The position numbers and the translations under genes are program-made. From contig NZ_CAUEQY010000005.1 in assembly GCF_959020145.1 (NCBI RefSeq), forward strand, positions 1 to 64,000: a stretch of 64,000 bases of DNA, written 5' to 3'. Below, one piece after another: positions 8,646-18,352 of the stretch. The notes beneath the pieces are model-generated. The model did not search any database, was not told the origin of the DNA, and was given only the letters and a program-made list of their open reading frames with translations. The DNA is from an uncultured Bifidobacterium sp. GTDB lineage: Bacteria; Actinomycetota; Actinomycetes; Actinomycetales; Bifidobacteriaceae. Each line of letters begins with the position of its first letter. The stretch's first letter is position 1.

Positions 8646-11600
8646 ATGAGAACAAACGTACGAACGATGGGGGTTCAGGTGGCGGACACTCTGGCATGGC
8701 TTTCCGACGAGCTGCGCAGCGAATGCAGCCAGCCGGTACTGCAGCGCGCCCGCGGCATCGCCAACCAATGGCGTTCCAAAATGGAGGACCTGCATTGCCT
8801 GAACGACACCGCATCCAACCGCATCACCCTGTATGCCACCATACGGGGCACCACCTCACCCTCCAGCCGTTACGAAGTGCAAGCCACGCTTGATTTCGCC
8901 GACGAGCTGTTCCTGGCACGCTACTGCTCCTGCCCGGCATTCAGCGGTTCGCAGCGCGGCTACGGTTCCTACCGGACCTTCGACTACCACAACAGTCCGA
9001 AATACCGCAGCTTCGACGATGACGACGACTACGATTACGTCGACGACTACGACGATTTCGGCTCCGGCAGCACGTACGGCCACGTCAACGATGATGACGA
9101 CTCGGCTTCCTCCACCAGCCGCCGGTACACCGGCATGTGCAAGCACGTAGCCGCCATGCTGCTGCTGTTCCTGCAGCAGCCGGAACGATTCCGGGGATTC
9201 CACGCCGCAGCCGCAACACCCCGGGCCCTCGCCGACTACATGCGCTCCCTCGATGCGAAAAGCAACAACGCCGGCGAGAACGCCCAACTCGACGTGCTGA
9301 AACGAATCATCGACGCGAAAAGCCGATTGATCGAGGAACAACGTGGCGCCTCCGGACAGGGAGCCGCCAAACCGAAACGCAAATCAAGCGCGCCGGTCGA
9401 CGTCAAACCGGGAAGCGTGTACCTCGAGCCCACGCTGATCAACGGCCATGACGCCCTGCGCCTGTCCCTGCGCATCGGATGCGGCGACGCCGACTATGCG
9501 CTCAAAAACATCTCAAGATTCGTGGCCGACATGCGGACGGGAACATACGAGTCATATGGCAAAAAACTCGCGTTCACCCACACTCCGGACATGCTCGACC
9601 CCTTCTCGCTGAAGCTATACCGCTTCCTGCAGCAGGTGATTGCATCCAGAACGGCGGCCCAACTGCAAAACGGATACTATTACGGCGAAGCGGTACGCAT
9701 CGACCGTGAACTCGTCCTCACCGATTGGGAGGCATGCGACCTGCTCGACCTGTTCCACGCCGTGACACAGGACGAATACAAGGAACACGAGTCGAAGGCC
9801 CGCGGTTTCCTGCGCACGTCGGACGGTGACGGGTTGAGACGATTACTTATCGAAGATTTCCAACGCACCAAGAAATCCGGGCCAAGCCGCATCCACATGG
9901 CCAACGAAGGAGGCGAACCGTTCGGCCTTGACATTGTCGAAGGCGACCCCACCTTCACGTTCAAGGCGTCCTACGTGCATGAGGGCACCGCGTCGGGCGT
10001 GCGCATCACATCGAACCAAAGCATCTCCGATGTCATCAACGGACGCAACGGCTTCTACATTTTCAGCCGCGAACGTCCCGACGATTCCACGGAGACGGAC
10101 AGGATAGGCATCGACGGGCTCTTCCGCTGCACCGATAAACTGCGCCCGGCATTACAGGTGCTGCCTGACCTGTGTTCCGACGATCCGGACGGCGTGTTCA
10201 TCGCCGAAAACGACTGGCCCATGTTCGCCCGAACCATCGTGCCGAAACTCACCGAAGCGGGCATCGGATTCGACATTCCGCAGGAAGTGACCGAAGCGGT
10301 GGGAACCGAATGCCGGATCGAATTCTATCTGGACCGCGATTTGTACGGCATCACCTGCGAAGCGGTGGCGAAATACGGCGACTTCACCTTCCAACTGGTG
10401 CCCACCGCCAAAGAACTGCGCGGCGTGATCAACCCCGATTCACGTTCAAGAGCCTCGCAGGTCAAACGCGACCTGTCACGAGAATCGTTCGCCGTGCAGG
10501 TGGTACGCCAGCTGTGCCCTACATGGAGCTCCATCGACGTGGCACGCGTCAAAGAAGAGGACGAGCAGGCTATCCTGCTCATGCTCACCGACGGCGTGCA
10601 GATCCTCAAATCGGTGGGCCAGGTCTTCTCCACGGCGGCATTCGACGGCATGATGCAGCCCAACCCGCCATCGGTGAAGGTCGGCTTGTCCATCGACTCG
10701 AACCTCGTTGAAATCTCACCGATCGCCGACGAGGTGCCGATGAACGAAGTCGGCGCGCTGCTTGACTCCTACCGCAGAAAACGCCGCTACCATCGGCTCA
10801 AAAACGGCACGTTCGTGGATTTGAAGGAAGCCGACCTGCATGAGCTCGACCAAGTGTCCACGGACCTCGACCTGAGTGAAAAACAGCTCGACTCCGGCAT
10901 CATCAAAATCCCCGGATACCAAGCGTTCCTGCTGGACGCGCAGGTCGATGACGAGGACAAGAGCGCCTCGTTCGTGGACTATGTCAACGATGTGAAGATC
11001 GTCGATCCGAAACGTTATGAGGTGCCCGAACGGCTCAAAACCGTGCTCCGCCCATATCAGGTGGAGGGCTTCCAATGGCTGTCCACCCTGTGGGACAAGG
11101 GCTTCGGCGGCATCCTCGCCGACGAGATGGGCCTCGGCAAATCCGTGCAGCTGCTCTCGCTCATCGAAGCGCGCAAAGGAAACGGTCCGTCACTCATCGT
11201 CTGCCCGGCATCGCTCGTCTACAACTGGGCCGCGGAATGCGAGAAATTCGCGGGCGATCTGACGGTGGAAGTCGTCGCCGGTACGAAAGCGCAGCGACGC
11301 AAGGCCATCGCGACGGTGGCCGCGCAATCGCAGGAGAACGACGGTGCTACGACGAATGGCGCCACGACGTACGACGGCACCGACGTGGTGATCACCTCCT
11401 ACGATCTGCTGCGTCGCGACGTGGACGATTATGCAGCCTGCCATTTCGCGCTGATGGCGCTCGACGAGGCGCAATACATCAAAAACCATGCCACAAAGGT
11501 GGCCAAATCGGTCAAACAGGTCACGGCCGACCATCGCTTCGCTCTGACCGGCACGCCAATCGAAAACCGGTTGAGCGAACTGTGGAGCATTTTCGACTTC

Positions 11601-12485
11601 CTCATGCCCGGACTGCTCGGCACCTATACGAAATTCCGCGAAAAATACGAGCAGCCGATCATGGCTCCCGGTCCGGAACATTCCGTCATGGCCGACAAAC
11701 TGCAGGCATTGGTGGGACTGTTCATCAAACGCCGTCTGAAAAAAGACGTGCTCACCGACCTGCCCGACAAATTCGAGAACGTGCTCACCGTCAAACTGGA
11801 AGGAGAGCAGCGCAAACTGTACGCCGCACACGAACAGCGGCTACGCGCCACGCTCACCAAGGCGTCGGACGCCGACTTCAACACCAAGAAGATCCGCATC
11901 CTCGCCGAATTCACCTTGCTGCGCGAAATCTGCTGCGATCCAAGACTCGTATACGCCGACGCGAAGAACGCCTCCGCCAAACTCGACGTCATCGTCGAAC
12001 TCGTGGCCACATGCATGGACGAAGGCAAAAAGGTCCTCGTGTTCTCGCAATTCACCTCGTTCCTCGAACTCATCGGCGCCAGACTCGCCGAACAAGGCGT
12101 GGAATACTACACCATCACCGGCGAGACACCGAAGAAACGCCGTGTGGAACTGGTCGACGAATTCAACGGCAACGACGTGCCCGCATTCCTCATCTCGCTC
12201 AAAGCCGGCAACACGGGCCTGAACCTCGTGGGCGCGTCCGTGGTGGTGCACGCCGACCCATGGTGGAACGCCGCCGCGCAGAACCAGGCAACCGACCGCG
12301 CGCACCGCATCGGCCAAACCCAGGACGTGAACGTATACCAGATCGTGGCCAAAGACACCATCGAGGAACGCATCCTGAAACTGCAGGAAAAGAAAAACGA
12401 GCTGGCGCGCCAATTCACCGACGGCACCGCATCCGGCGGCGTCGGCACGCTCAGCAAGGACGATCTGCTCGACCTGCTGTCATAA
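8646..12485 (+). CDS. SWIM zinc-finger SNF2-family DEAD/DEAH helicase
   Basis: A 1279-residue helicase-like ATPase. The N-terminus holds a SWIM-type Cys-x-Cys (RYCSCPAF) and Cys-x-His (GMCKHVAAM) pair, separated by 68 residues rich in Asp and Tyr, much longer than the usual spacing. The C-terminal half is a complete SNF2 motor: DEMGLGKS (826-833, Walker A), LDEAQYIKNH (DEAQ at 940-943), LTGTPIENRLSELWSIF, and the helicase C part with VLVFSQFTSFLELI and ATDRAHRIGQTQDVNVY. Proteins of this form remodel DNA-protein complexes; bacterial partners are poorly known. The start could also be the ATG at 8667. It stands alone between pepC and the riboflavin genes. Confidence 0.93.
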   Translation: MRTNVRTMGVQVADTLAWLSDELRSECSQPVLQRARGIANQWRSKMEDLHCLNDTASNRITLYATIRGTTSPSSRYEVQATLDFADELFLARYCSCPAFSGSQRGYGSYRTFDYHNSPKYRSFDDDDDYDYVDDYDDFGSGSTYGHVNDDDDSASSTSRRYTGMCKHVAAMLLLFLQQPERFRGFHAAAATPRALADYMRSLDAKSNNAGENAQLDVLKRIIDAKSRLIEEQRGASGQGAAKPKRKSSAPVDVKPGSVYLEPTLINGHDALRLSLRIGCGDADYALKNISRFVADMRTGTYESYGKKLAFTHTPDMLDPFSLKLYRFLQQVIASRTAAQLQNGYYYGEAVRIDRELVLTDWEACDLLDLFHAVTQDEYKEHESKARGFLRTSDGDGLRRLLIEDFQRTKKSGPSRIHMANEGGEPFGLDIVEGDPTFTFKASYVHEGTASGVRITSNQSISDVINGRNGFYIFSRERPDDSTETDRIGIDGLFRCTDKLRPALQVLPDLCSDDPDGVFIAENDWPMFARTIVPKLTEAGIGFDIPQEVTEAVGTECRIEFYLDRDLYGITCEAVAKYGDFTFQLVPTAKELRGVINPDSRSRASQVKRDLSRESFAVQVVRQLCPTWSSIDVARVKEEDEQAILLMLTDGVQILKSVGQVFSTAAFDGMMQPNPPSVKVGLSIDSNLVEISPIADEVPMNEVGALLDSYRRKRRYHRLKNGTFVDLKEADLHELDQVSTDLDLSEKQLDSGIIKIPGYQAFLLDAQVDDEDKSASFVDYVNDVKIVDPKRYEVPERLKTVLRPYQVEGFQWLSTLWDKGFGGILADEMGLGKSVQLLSLIEARKGNGPSLIVCPASLVYNWAAECEKFAGDLTVEVVAGTKAQRRKAIATVAAQSQENDGATTNGATTYDGTDVVITSYDLLRRDVDDYAACHFALMALDEAQYIKNHATKVAKSVKQVTADHRFALTGTPIENRLSELWSIFDFLMPGLLGTYTKFREKYEQPIMAPGPEHSVMADKLQALVGLFIKRRLKKDVLTDLPDKFENVLTVKLEGEQRKLYAAHEQRLRATLTKASDADFNTKKIRILAEFTLLREICCDPRLVYADAKNASAKLDVIVELVATCMDEGKKVLVFSQFTSFLELIGARLAEQGVEYYTITGETPKKRRVELVDEFNGNDVPAFLISLKAGNTGLNLVGASVVVHADPWWNAAAQNQATDRAHRIGQTQDVNVYQIVAKDTIEERILKLQEKKNELARQFTDGTASGGVGTLSKDDLLDLLS

Positions 12486-12505
12486 CATGCCCGCTGTCGC
12501 GGCGT

Positions 12506-12555
12506 GCGCAGGCTGCGTTCCGAATCGCAAGACGAAAACGGAACGCAGGTTGCGC
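12506..12555 (+). terminator. Hairpin after SNF2 helicase gene
   Basis: GCGCAGGCTGCGTTCC (12506-12521) pairs almost fully with GGAACGCAGGTTGCGC (12540-12555). There is no clear T-tract, so it may be a weak or factor-assisted terminator just upstream of the FMN riboswitch. Confidence 0.5.
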
Positions 12556-12589
12556 ATATCGCATGGCGGGCGTATATATGGACAAGCAA

Positions 12590-12731
12590 GTTTCAGGGAA
12601 GGTGAAAATCCTTACTGGCGGTAACGGCACGACCGGCATTCATAACGGCCCCATACCGAAGCCCGCGACCCGCGAAAGCGGCTGATCCGGTGAGAATCCG
12701 GGGCCAACGGTTACAGTCCGGATGGAAGAAA
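12590..12731 (+). ncRNA. FMN riboswitch (RFN element)
   Basis: Conserved RFN blocks are read in order: CAGGGAAGGTGAAAATCC, ACTGGCGGTAA, AGCCCGCGACCCGC, TGATCCGGTGAGAATCCGG, GGGCCAACGGTTACAGTCCG and GATGGAAGAA. They lie immediately upstream of a riboflavin-transporter-type gene, the classical context. FMN binding is expected to switch off ribU; because the aptamer ends about a dozen bases before the start codon, control is more likely of translation initiation than by a separate terminator (inference). Confidence 0.97.
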
Positions 12732-12742
12732 CGGAGCTCAAC

Positions 12743-13369
12743 ATGAGTGTATCCTCTCCTAGCAATACCTCCAATACCGCAGCTGATCAGGCCGCAGACA
12801 AGCCGATGACCCGTCCGGACAACGCGCACTCCACAGGCGTCGCCGACTCCGGCCGCTGGTCCACCAAACGCATCGCCATGTACGCGCTGTTCGTGGCGCT
12901 GTCCATGGCCGTCAGCTTCATCGAATTCCCGATCATCCCAGGCGTGCAATGGCTCAAATACGACCCATCCGGCATCGTCTGCCTCGTCGCGGGCTTCGCG
13001 TTCGGCCCGGCCGCAGCCGTCATCGTCAGCGTGCTCGGCTTCGTGCCGCACCTGTTCACCAACCCATGGGGCACCCTGATGGCCGTGCTCGTGGCATTGG
13101 CCCTGTCCGTGCCGGCATCGCTCATCTACAAAAAGAACAAGACGCGCAAGGGCGCGCTGATCGGCATCATCGTCGGCGCTGTCGTGGCGCTCGCCGTCGC
13201 CATCGTCGGCAACATCATCGTCACGCCGTTCTACGCGCACATGACCACCGCGCAGGTCGTGGCGCTTATCGTGCCGGCGCTCCTGCCGTTCAACGCGTTG
13301 AAGTTCACCATCCACGGCGTGGTCACGTTCCTGATCTACAAGCCGATCTCCAACCTGCTGAACCGTTGA
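12743..13369 (+). CDS. ribU: ECF transporter S component, riboflavin
   Basis: A 208-residue integral membrane protein with about five to six hydrophobic segments, the substrate-binding subunit of an energy-coupling-factor importer. Family features include WLKYDPSGIVCLVAGFAFGP and GTLMAVLVALALSVPA. The FMN riboswitch directly upstream supports riboflavin as substrate. The ATG at 12743 is chosen because ACGGAG precedes it at the right distance; an ATG at 12722 falls within the aptamer. A fused A-A-T energising module starts 114 bases downstream, probably in the same transcript. Confidence 0.92.
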   Translation: MSVSSPSNTSNTAADQAADKPMTRPDNAHSTGVADSGRWSTKRIAMYALFVALSMAVSFIEFPIIPGVQWLKYDPSGIVCLVAGFAFGPAAAVIVSVLGFVPHLFTNPWGTLMAVLVALALSVPASLIYKKNKTRKGALIGIIVGAVVALAVAIVGNIIVTPFYAHMTTAQVVALIVPALLPFNALKFTIHGVVTFLIYKPISNLLNR

Positions 13370-13483
13370 GCTTCGTTTGTTTCCCATTGAAATGAACATG
13401 GAGGGACCGTCCGCATCCACCGGAGGGTTCCTCCGTCTTGTTTTCCCCGAGAATTCCATACAGTGCTGGTGAAGGAAGATTTT

Positions 13484-15811
13484 ATGGTTACGACCAATGC
13501 GCCGATCATAACGCTACGCGATGTGCGATTCACCTATGATGGCGGCGCGACATGGGCGCTTGACGGTGTGAGCCTTGACATCCGCCGTGGCGAACGCATC
13601 TGTCTGGCCGGACCGAACGGTTCGGGCAAATCCACGCTGTCACGTGTCATCGCCGGACTGGTGGCTCCCGATGAGGGATATGTCGCATTGTCAGGCAATG
13701 TGGTGTTCGACGAGTCCGGCGCGCACGCCGACGAGTATCGAACCGCCCGTTGCGGCATCGGCGCGGTGTTCCAGCATCCCGAAGACCAAATCGTCACCAC
13801 CGTCACCGAAGACGACGTGGCGTTCGGACCGGAGAATCTTGCGATTGAACATGATGAGATCGGACTGCGCATCTCCGGTTCGCTGGACGCCGTGGATATG
13901 AGCGACTATCGCGCTTCCGATCCGACGCGCATGAGCGGCGGCCAACAACAACGCATCGCCATCGCCGGCATGCTGGCGATGGATTCCGATGTGCTCGTGC
14001 TCGACGAGCCGACCGCCATGCTCGACCCGCAAGGGCGCGCCGACATCATGCGGGTGCTGGACGAACTGCAGGACCGCGGCACCACCATCATTCTCGTCAC
14101 GCACCATGCGGACGAGTTGGAACATGCCGACCGTGTGATTCAGCTGGAAGCAGGCCACATCGTAGGCGATGGCCCCGCCGACGAGCGGCTTCGGATGCCG
14201 GTTCAATCGGTGGGCCTGCCGAAACGCATTGATGATGAGTCCGCCGAAACGCTCATCGAAGCACGCGACATATCGTATCGTTACGTGGACGCCGAACGTG
14301 ACGTGTTCAACCACCTGTCGTTCAGCATCGGCAAAGGCGAGACAGTGGCGTTGATGGGACGCAATGGCGCCGGCAAAACCACATTGGCGCGCATGCTGTG
14401 CGCGTTGGAGAAACCCACGACAGGCTCGATCGTCATCGACGGCATCGCCGTGGCCACTGCGAAGGCGAACGGCGGAACGAAGCCCCTCAATCGCAAAAAC
14501 CGTGCGAGGCTGCGCCGTACGGTCGGCTACGTCATGCAGCATCCGGAACGGCAGCTGTTCGCCGACACCGTGGCCGAAGACGTCGCATACGGGCCTTCCA
14601 ACCTGGGATTGGATGCGTCCGAGGCGATGGAACGCGCCATGCAGGCCATGCGGCTGCTGCATATCGAACATCTGCGAGACCGTTCGCCGTTCGACCTGTC
14701 AGGCGGCCAGCAGCGACTGGTGGCGATCGCCGGCGTGATTGCATGCGAGCCGAAAGCGTTGATTCTGGACGAGCCGACCGCAGGTCTTGACGAGGAGGCC
14801 GCCGCACGCGTGCACGGGCTCATCCACAAGCTCAAATCACGCGGCGTGACCATACTGCTCATCTCGCATTCGCAGGATGAAGTGGACGAGCTTGCCGACC
14901 GTACCATCATATTGGGCAAGCCGGCGAAACGTGCGGACTCTAAGGAATCCACGGAATCCACAGTGAAAGCCACCTGCGAAGAGGAGCCGGATGCGGAACC
15001 ATCCGTGGACGCCGCCGGCTCGGACACCGCGACCGTGGGGGAGCGGCGGACCCTGTTGGAACGCCTCGATCCGCGCGTGGGCATGCTGTCCGCATTGGCG
15101 CTCATGTTCTCCGCGTTCGCCATCGGCTCATTCTGGCAATTGCTGCTTGCCGTGGTGTTCACCGGCGTGATCGCCGCGGCCGGACGCATCAATGTAGGCC
15201 GATTGGCCGCTTCCGTGCGTGTGTTCCTGGCATTGTTCGTTTTCTGCGGCCTGCTGAACATCTTCTTCGTGCGCACCGGCACCACGGTGGCGAGCCTCGG
15301 GCCGATTCCCATCACCGATGACGGCATCCGCATCGCCATACTCTACGCATGTCGGTTCGCCGTGGTCATCGTCATCGGAGCGATGTTCCTTGCCTCCACC
15401 ACACCGACCGCCATGACCGACGCGTTCGAATCGCTGCTGTCACCGTTCGCCAGATTCGGCCTGCACACGCAGGAGACGGCATTGGTGATGAGCCTCGCCC
15501 TGCGTTTCCTGCCGACGCTTGGCGTGGAAACGAAAGCGATCATCGACGCGCAGTCGGCGCGCGGCGGCAGCGTCGAAACAGGTTCGTTCGTAGTACGCAT
15601 CAAAGCGATGGTGGCGGTCGTCGTGCCGGTCTTCGCCGCAGCCATCCGCCACGCCGACAACCTGAGCCTCGCCTTGGACGCGCGCTGCTATGAGGAAGGT
15701 GCGACGCGCACGCATTGGCGTGTCATGCGCGTCACCGGCATGGACGTGGCCGTGGCGATCGTGATGCTCGTCTATCTCGTCGCACTGGTCGTGCTGGGCG
15801 TGCTGTTATGA
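13484..15811 (+). CDS. Fused ECF transporter A1-A2-T module
   Basis: A 775-residue protein joining all energising parts of an ECF importer. ATPase 1: Walker A GPNGSGKST (43-51), signature MSGGQQQRIAIAG, Walker B VLVLDEPTAML. ATPase 2: Walker A GRNGAGKTT (292-300), signature LSGGQQRLVAIAG, Walker B ALILDEPTAGLD. After a charged linker (about 475-525) follows an EcfT-like membrane domain with coupling motifs SARGG and LDARCYEEG. In many bacteria these are three genes. It lies behind ribU, so it may serve RibU and, as shared ECF modules do, other S components. The start at 13484 has GAAGGAAGA upstream. Confidence 0.93.
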   Translation: MVTTNAPIITLRDVRFTYDGGATWALDGVSLDIRRGERICLAGPNGSGKSTLSRVIAGLVAPDEGYVALSGNVVFDESGAHADEYRTARCGIGAVFQHPEDQIVTTVTEDDVAFGPENLAIEHDEIGLRISGSLDAVDMSDYRASDPTRMSGGQQQRIAIAGMLAMDSDVLVLDEPTAMLDPQGRADIMRVLDELQDRGTTIILVTHHADELEHADRVIQLEAGHIVGDGPADERLRMPVQSVGLPKRIDDESAETLIEARDISYRYVDAERDVFNHLSFSIGKGETVALMGRNGAGKTTLARMLCALEKPTTGSIVIDGIAVATAKANGGTKPLNRKNRARLRRTVGYVMQHPERQLFADTVAEDVAYGPSNLGLDASEAMERAMQAMRLLHIEHLRDRSPFDLSGGQQRLVAIAGVIACEPKALILDEPTAGLDEEAAARVHGLIHKLKSRGVTILLISHSQDEVDELADRTIILGKPAKRADSKESTESTVKATCEEEPDAEPSVDAAGSDTATVGERRTLLERLDPRVGMLSALALMFSAFAIGSFWQLLLAVVFTGVIAAAGRINVGRLAASVRVFLALFVFCGLLNIFFVRTGTTVASLGPIPITDDGIRIAILYACRFAVVIVIGAMFLASTTPTAMTDAFESLLSPFARFGLHTQETALVMSLALRFLPTLGVETKAIIDAQSARGGSVETGSFVVRIKAMVAVVVPVFAAAIRHADNLSLALDARCYEEGATRTHWRVMRVTGMDVAVAIVMLVYLVALVVLGVLL

Positions 15812-15892
15812 CCGGTGCGTTGCGGGCGGATGGGCAAATACCGTCCTCACGCTAGGCTTGAGCGGGTATTTGTAGATAGGAATGGAACACAT

Positions 15893-16198
15893 ATGGCACT
15901 TACCAAAAAGCAGGTCAAGCAGCTGCGCGGCCTGGCCACCAAACTCAATCCGCTCATCCAGGTCGGCAAGAACGATCTGAGCGAAAACGCCGTCAAACAG
16001 GCGGACGAGACCATCGAGAAGCGCGAGCTCATCAAATGCTCCGTGCTCGACGGTTCCGGTCTGACCGCCAAGGAGGCCGGCGAAGGTCTCGCCGAACAGC
16101 TTGGCGCGGAACTCGTGCAGGTCATCGGCAACCGTTTCGTGCTCTACCGTCGTTCCCAGCGTGACGACGTGGAGCACATTCGTCTCGTGCGCGAATAG
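15893..16198 (+). CDS. YhbY-type CRM-domain RNA-binding protein
   Basis: A 101-residue protein with a single CRS1-YhbY (CRM) domain: LTKKQVKQLRGLATKLNPLI, QVGKNDLSENAV and a C-terminal VLYRRS. Family members bind the ribosomal large-subunit precursor and help 50S assembly. The start codon ATG at 15893 fits the family and removes a 26-residue upstream extension. It ends just before a strong terminator and lies 81 bases after the ECF module. Confidence 0.9.
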   Translation: MALTKKQVKQLRGLATKLNPLIQVGKNDLSENAVKQADETIEKRELIKCSVLDGSGLTAKEAGEGLAEQLGAELVQVIGNRFVLYRRSQRDDVEHIRLVRE

Positions 16199-16211
16199 CG
16201 ATCCGAACGTT

Positions 16212-16263
16212 ATATGAAGCGGCCCGCCCTCCGAAACCAATCGGAAGGCGGGCCGCTTCATAT
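16212..16263. terminator. Strong terminator between yhbY-like gene and tenA
   Basis: A near-perfect 23-base inverted repeat: ATATGAAGCGGCCCGCC (from 16212) with GGCGGGCCGCTTCATAT (to 16263), loop of six bases. It lies between converging genes and can act in both directions. Confidence 0.85.
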
Positions 16264-16298
16264 GGAAATAAACAATCGGAAGAGAGCGTGCCGGAGAA

Positions 16299-17066
16299 TC
16301 AGCTCTCCTGATCCCATTCGGGCTTCCACGTGTACTGCATGTCGTACGCGCTGGACCAGAACATGTACTCGTTCTCAACGCCGGTCACAAAAATATCGAC
16401 CAGCTCCTGCTTGCGTTCCTCGCTCACCTCGGCGGCGAGTTTCTCGATATGCTCGATCAGCCAAGCCGAACCCTGCCAGAACTCGTCGGTCTTGTACATG
16501 TCCACCCAGCTCTTGTACTGGTTCACATCGAGCGTGTCTGCGAATTCATGGGCAAGACGATATCCGTAATCCGCATACACCCAGGCGCAGGGGAGCACGG
16601 CCACGAGAATGTCGAGGATACCCTTGCCATAGGCGATGGAAAGGATGTTCGACGTGTACGCGCGGGCGAACGCCGACTGGCGCACGTTGTTCATCTGCTC
16701 GTCGGTGATGCCGTAGCTGGCCAGATACGTGCGGTGCACGGTCGACTCCACATTCAACGCGCCGTTCTGTACGTTGAGCATGAACGCCATGATCTCAGGA
16801 TCGTCTGTTTTGGCCAGTCCCAAAGCATGCACTCTGGCGTAGTCGTTAAGATAACGGAAATCCTGCAGCAGATAGAACGCGAACTTCTCGCGCGGCAGAG
16901 TGCCTTCGCCCAGTTCGCGGATGAACGGCTGCCTGTAGCCTTCCTCCCATACGAGGTCGGCGGCTTTGCGCAGCCGCTGCGCGAATGGGGGAAGATTGGT
17001 TCGCGTGACGCCCTTCGAAGCGTCGAACGCGGAATCGGAATTGGTTACGGAAATCACATCAGCCAT
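16299..17066 (-). CDS. tenA: TenA-family thiaminase II / aminopyrimidine aminohydrolase
   Basis: A 255-residue TenA protein. It hydrolyses aminopyrimidine breakdown products of thiamine to the hydroxymethylpyrimidine (HMP) used for thiamine synthesis. Visible family features are YLLQDFRYLNDYARVHAL, the catalytic Cys160 in VLPCAWVYADYGYRLA (so the TenA_C class), and the C-terminal Glu-containing VENEYMFWSSAYDMQ. A TPP riboswitch lies directly upstream on the same strand, confirming the thiamine role. The start MADVISV is preferred over an ATG 14 codons earlier because the earlier one falls inside the end of the aptamer. Confidence 0.95.
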   Translation of the reverse strand: MADVISVTNSDSAFDASKGVTRTNLPPFAQRLRKAADLVWEEGYRQPFIRELGEGTLPREKFAFYLLQDFRYLNDYARVHALGLAKTDDPEIMAFMLNVQNGALNVESTVHRTYLASYGITDEQMNNVRQSAFARAYTSNILSIAYGKGILDILVAVLPCAWVYADYGYRLAHEFADTLDVNQYKSWVDMYKTDEFWQGSAWLIEHIEKLAAEVSEERKQELVDIFVTGVENEYMFWSSAYDMQYTWKPEWDQES

Positions 17067-17078
17067 ATGGCCATGCCT

Positions 17079-17165
17079 CCCTACGCTGGTGTCAACCATC
17101 AGGTTCAAAGGGTTCGGACGTCCACGCCCATCTCAATCCGTCATACGGATTCCCCTGCATACGCG
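17079..17165 (-). ncRNA. TPP riboswitch upstream of tenA
   Basis: Read on the minus strand: GCAGGGGAATCCG, TTGAGATGGGC (one base from the CTGAGA consensus), CCTTTGAACCTGATGGTTGA and CACCAGCGTAGGGAGG. These are the ordered elements of a THI box. It is followed by the tenA start, so thiamine pyrophosphate should repress tenA. Confidence 0.9.
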
Positions 17166-17293
17166 GTTCATTATGGCAAACAAGTTCGTGCCGTGCAAGG
17201 TTCTGTCCATATTTGTCGCGGATTATGCCCGTGCTCGGCTCCATATCGAACATGGCCGATGTGTGGTTGAGGGCCGGTGCAAGAATGGAACGT

Positions 17294-18307
17294 ATGACTG
17301 AAAAGCAAGTTGCGAAGAAGACCATCGAAAAGCTGGCTATCGTCGTGGTGACCTACAAGCGCCAGCAGCTGCTCGCCACCCTGTTCGAATCCATCGAGAA
17401 GCTTACCGTCGCCCCGTGGCGCATCATCGTCGTGGACAACGAGCACAGTGACAAGACCCATGGCATGGTCGAAGAATTCAGCGCCAAGCTCACCGCGCAG
17501 TGGGGCACCACCGTGGCCGACCTGTCCGGCAACGAGAACCGCGTGGTCTACGCGCCGCAGACCGACAACCTCGGAGGCGCGGGCGGTTTCTCCGCAGGCG
17601 TGAAGAAGGCGTACGAGCTGGGTGCCGAATGGTTCTGGGTCATGGACGACGACGTCGCCGTCATGCCGGAAGGCATCGAGCGCTTGGCCAAGTGGACCGA
17701 TCGGCACGACGTGATTCAGGGAAGCCGCTACGACTATGATGGCGGTCCGTTCTACTGGCAGTACGATTTCATCGTCCCGCTCGGCATTCCGAACCCGATC
17801 GCACCGGCTGCGTTCGGCCTGGCTGGCTATCGCGTGATGGACACGTTGTGCTTCGAAGGCGGCCTGTTCCGCCGCAACATCGTCGAGAAGATCGGTCTGC
17901 CCGACCCGCGTTTCTTCATCTATTGGGACGACACGATGTACGGCTATCGTGCCAGCAAGGTCACCAATCCGATCGTCGTGCCCGACGTGGTGCTGCGCCG
18001 TACGCGCGAGATCGGCAATTGGGACATCGCCGGCGTGCGCCAGCTCAATTCCACTTCCGACATGAACCGCTACCACATCATGCGCAACCGCGGCTACATG
18101 GCCCGATACTTCATGACGTACGGCGATTACCGTCCGCTGTTGTTCGGCCTGGGTACGGTGCTGACCGCGGTCAAGGAAGTGATTCGACTGACGATGGTGG
18201 ACCGCGAGCATTTCAAGACCGGCATCGTTCAGATCGCCAAGGGATGGTGGGATTCGCGCAAGCTGCTGCATGATCCGGAATGGCAGCCGATGCCGCCGCT
18301 GAAGTAA
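17294..18307 (+). CDS. Family 2 glycosyltransferase
   Basis: A 337-residue GT-A fold glycosyltransferase. LAIVVVTYKRQQLLATLFES is the nucleotide-binding start, VVDNEHSDKT and FWVMDDDVAVMPEG give the metal-binding DxD, and CFEGGLFRRNIVEKIGLPD followed by FIYWDDTMYGYR is the acceptor half. This pattern is shared by galactofuranosyl and rhamnosyl transferases that build cell-wall polysaccharide. The donor sugar cannot be told. No signal peptide; it acts at the cytosolic membrane face. Start MTEKQVAKK at 17294 is chosen; further in-frame ATGs lie upstream. A terminator follows. Confidence 0.85.
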   Translation: MTEKQVAKKTIEKLAIVVVTYKRQQLLATLFESIEKLTVAPWRIIVVDNEHSDKTHGMVEEFSAKLTAQWGTTVADLSGNENRVVYAPQTDNLGGAGGFSAGVKKAYELGAEWFWVMDDDVAVMPEGIERLAKWTDRHDVIQGSRYDYDGGPFYWQYDFIVPLGIPNPIAPAAFGLAGYRVMDTLCFEGGLFRRNIVEKIGLPDPRFFIYWDDTMYGYRASKVTNPIVVPDVVLRRTREIGNWDIAGVRQLNSTSDMNRYHIMRNRGYMARYFMTYGDYRPLLFGLGTVLTAVKEVIRLTMVDREHFKTGIVQIAKGWWDSRKLLHDPEWQPMPPLK

Positions 18308-18352
18308 CACCGTGGCCCACGCGTTTCCCAACGCGCGGCGATCACGCGATTG

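Noticed and set aside
7127..8647. 506-residue minus-strand frame opposite pepC
   Set aside because: Antisense of pepC, whose active-site residues are all in place; composition is that of a shadow frame.
9000..9110. Tandem repeat / microsatellite of GAC/GAT codons
   Set aside because: It is the acidic Asp/Tyr insert of the SNF2 protein, in frame and without exact unit repetition.
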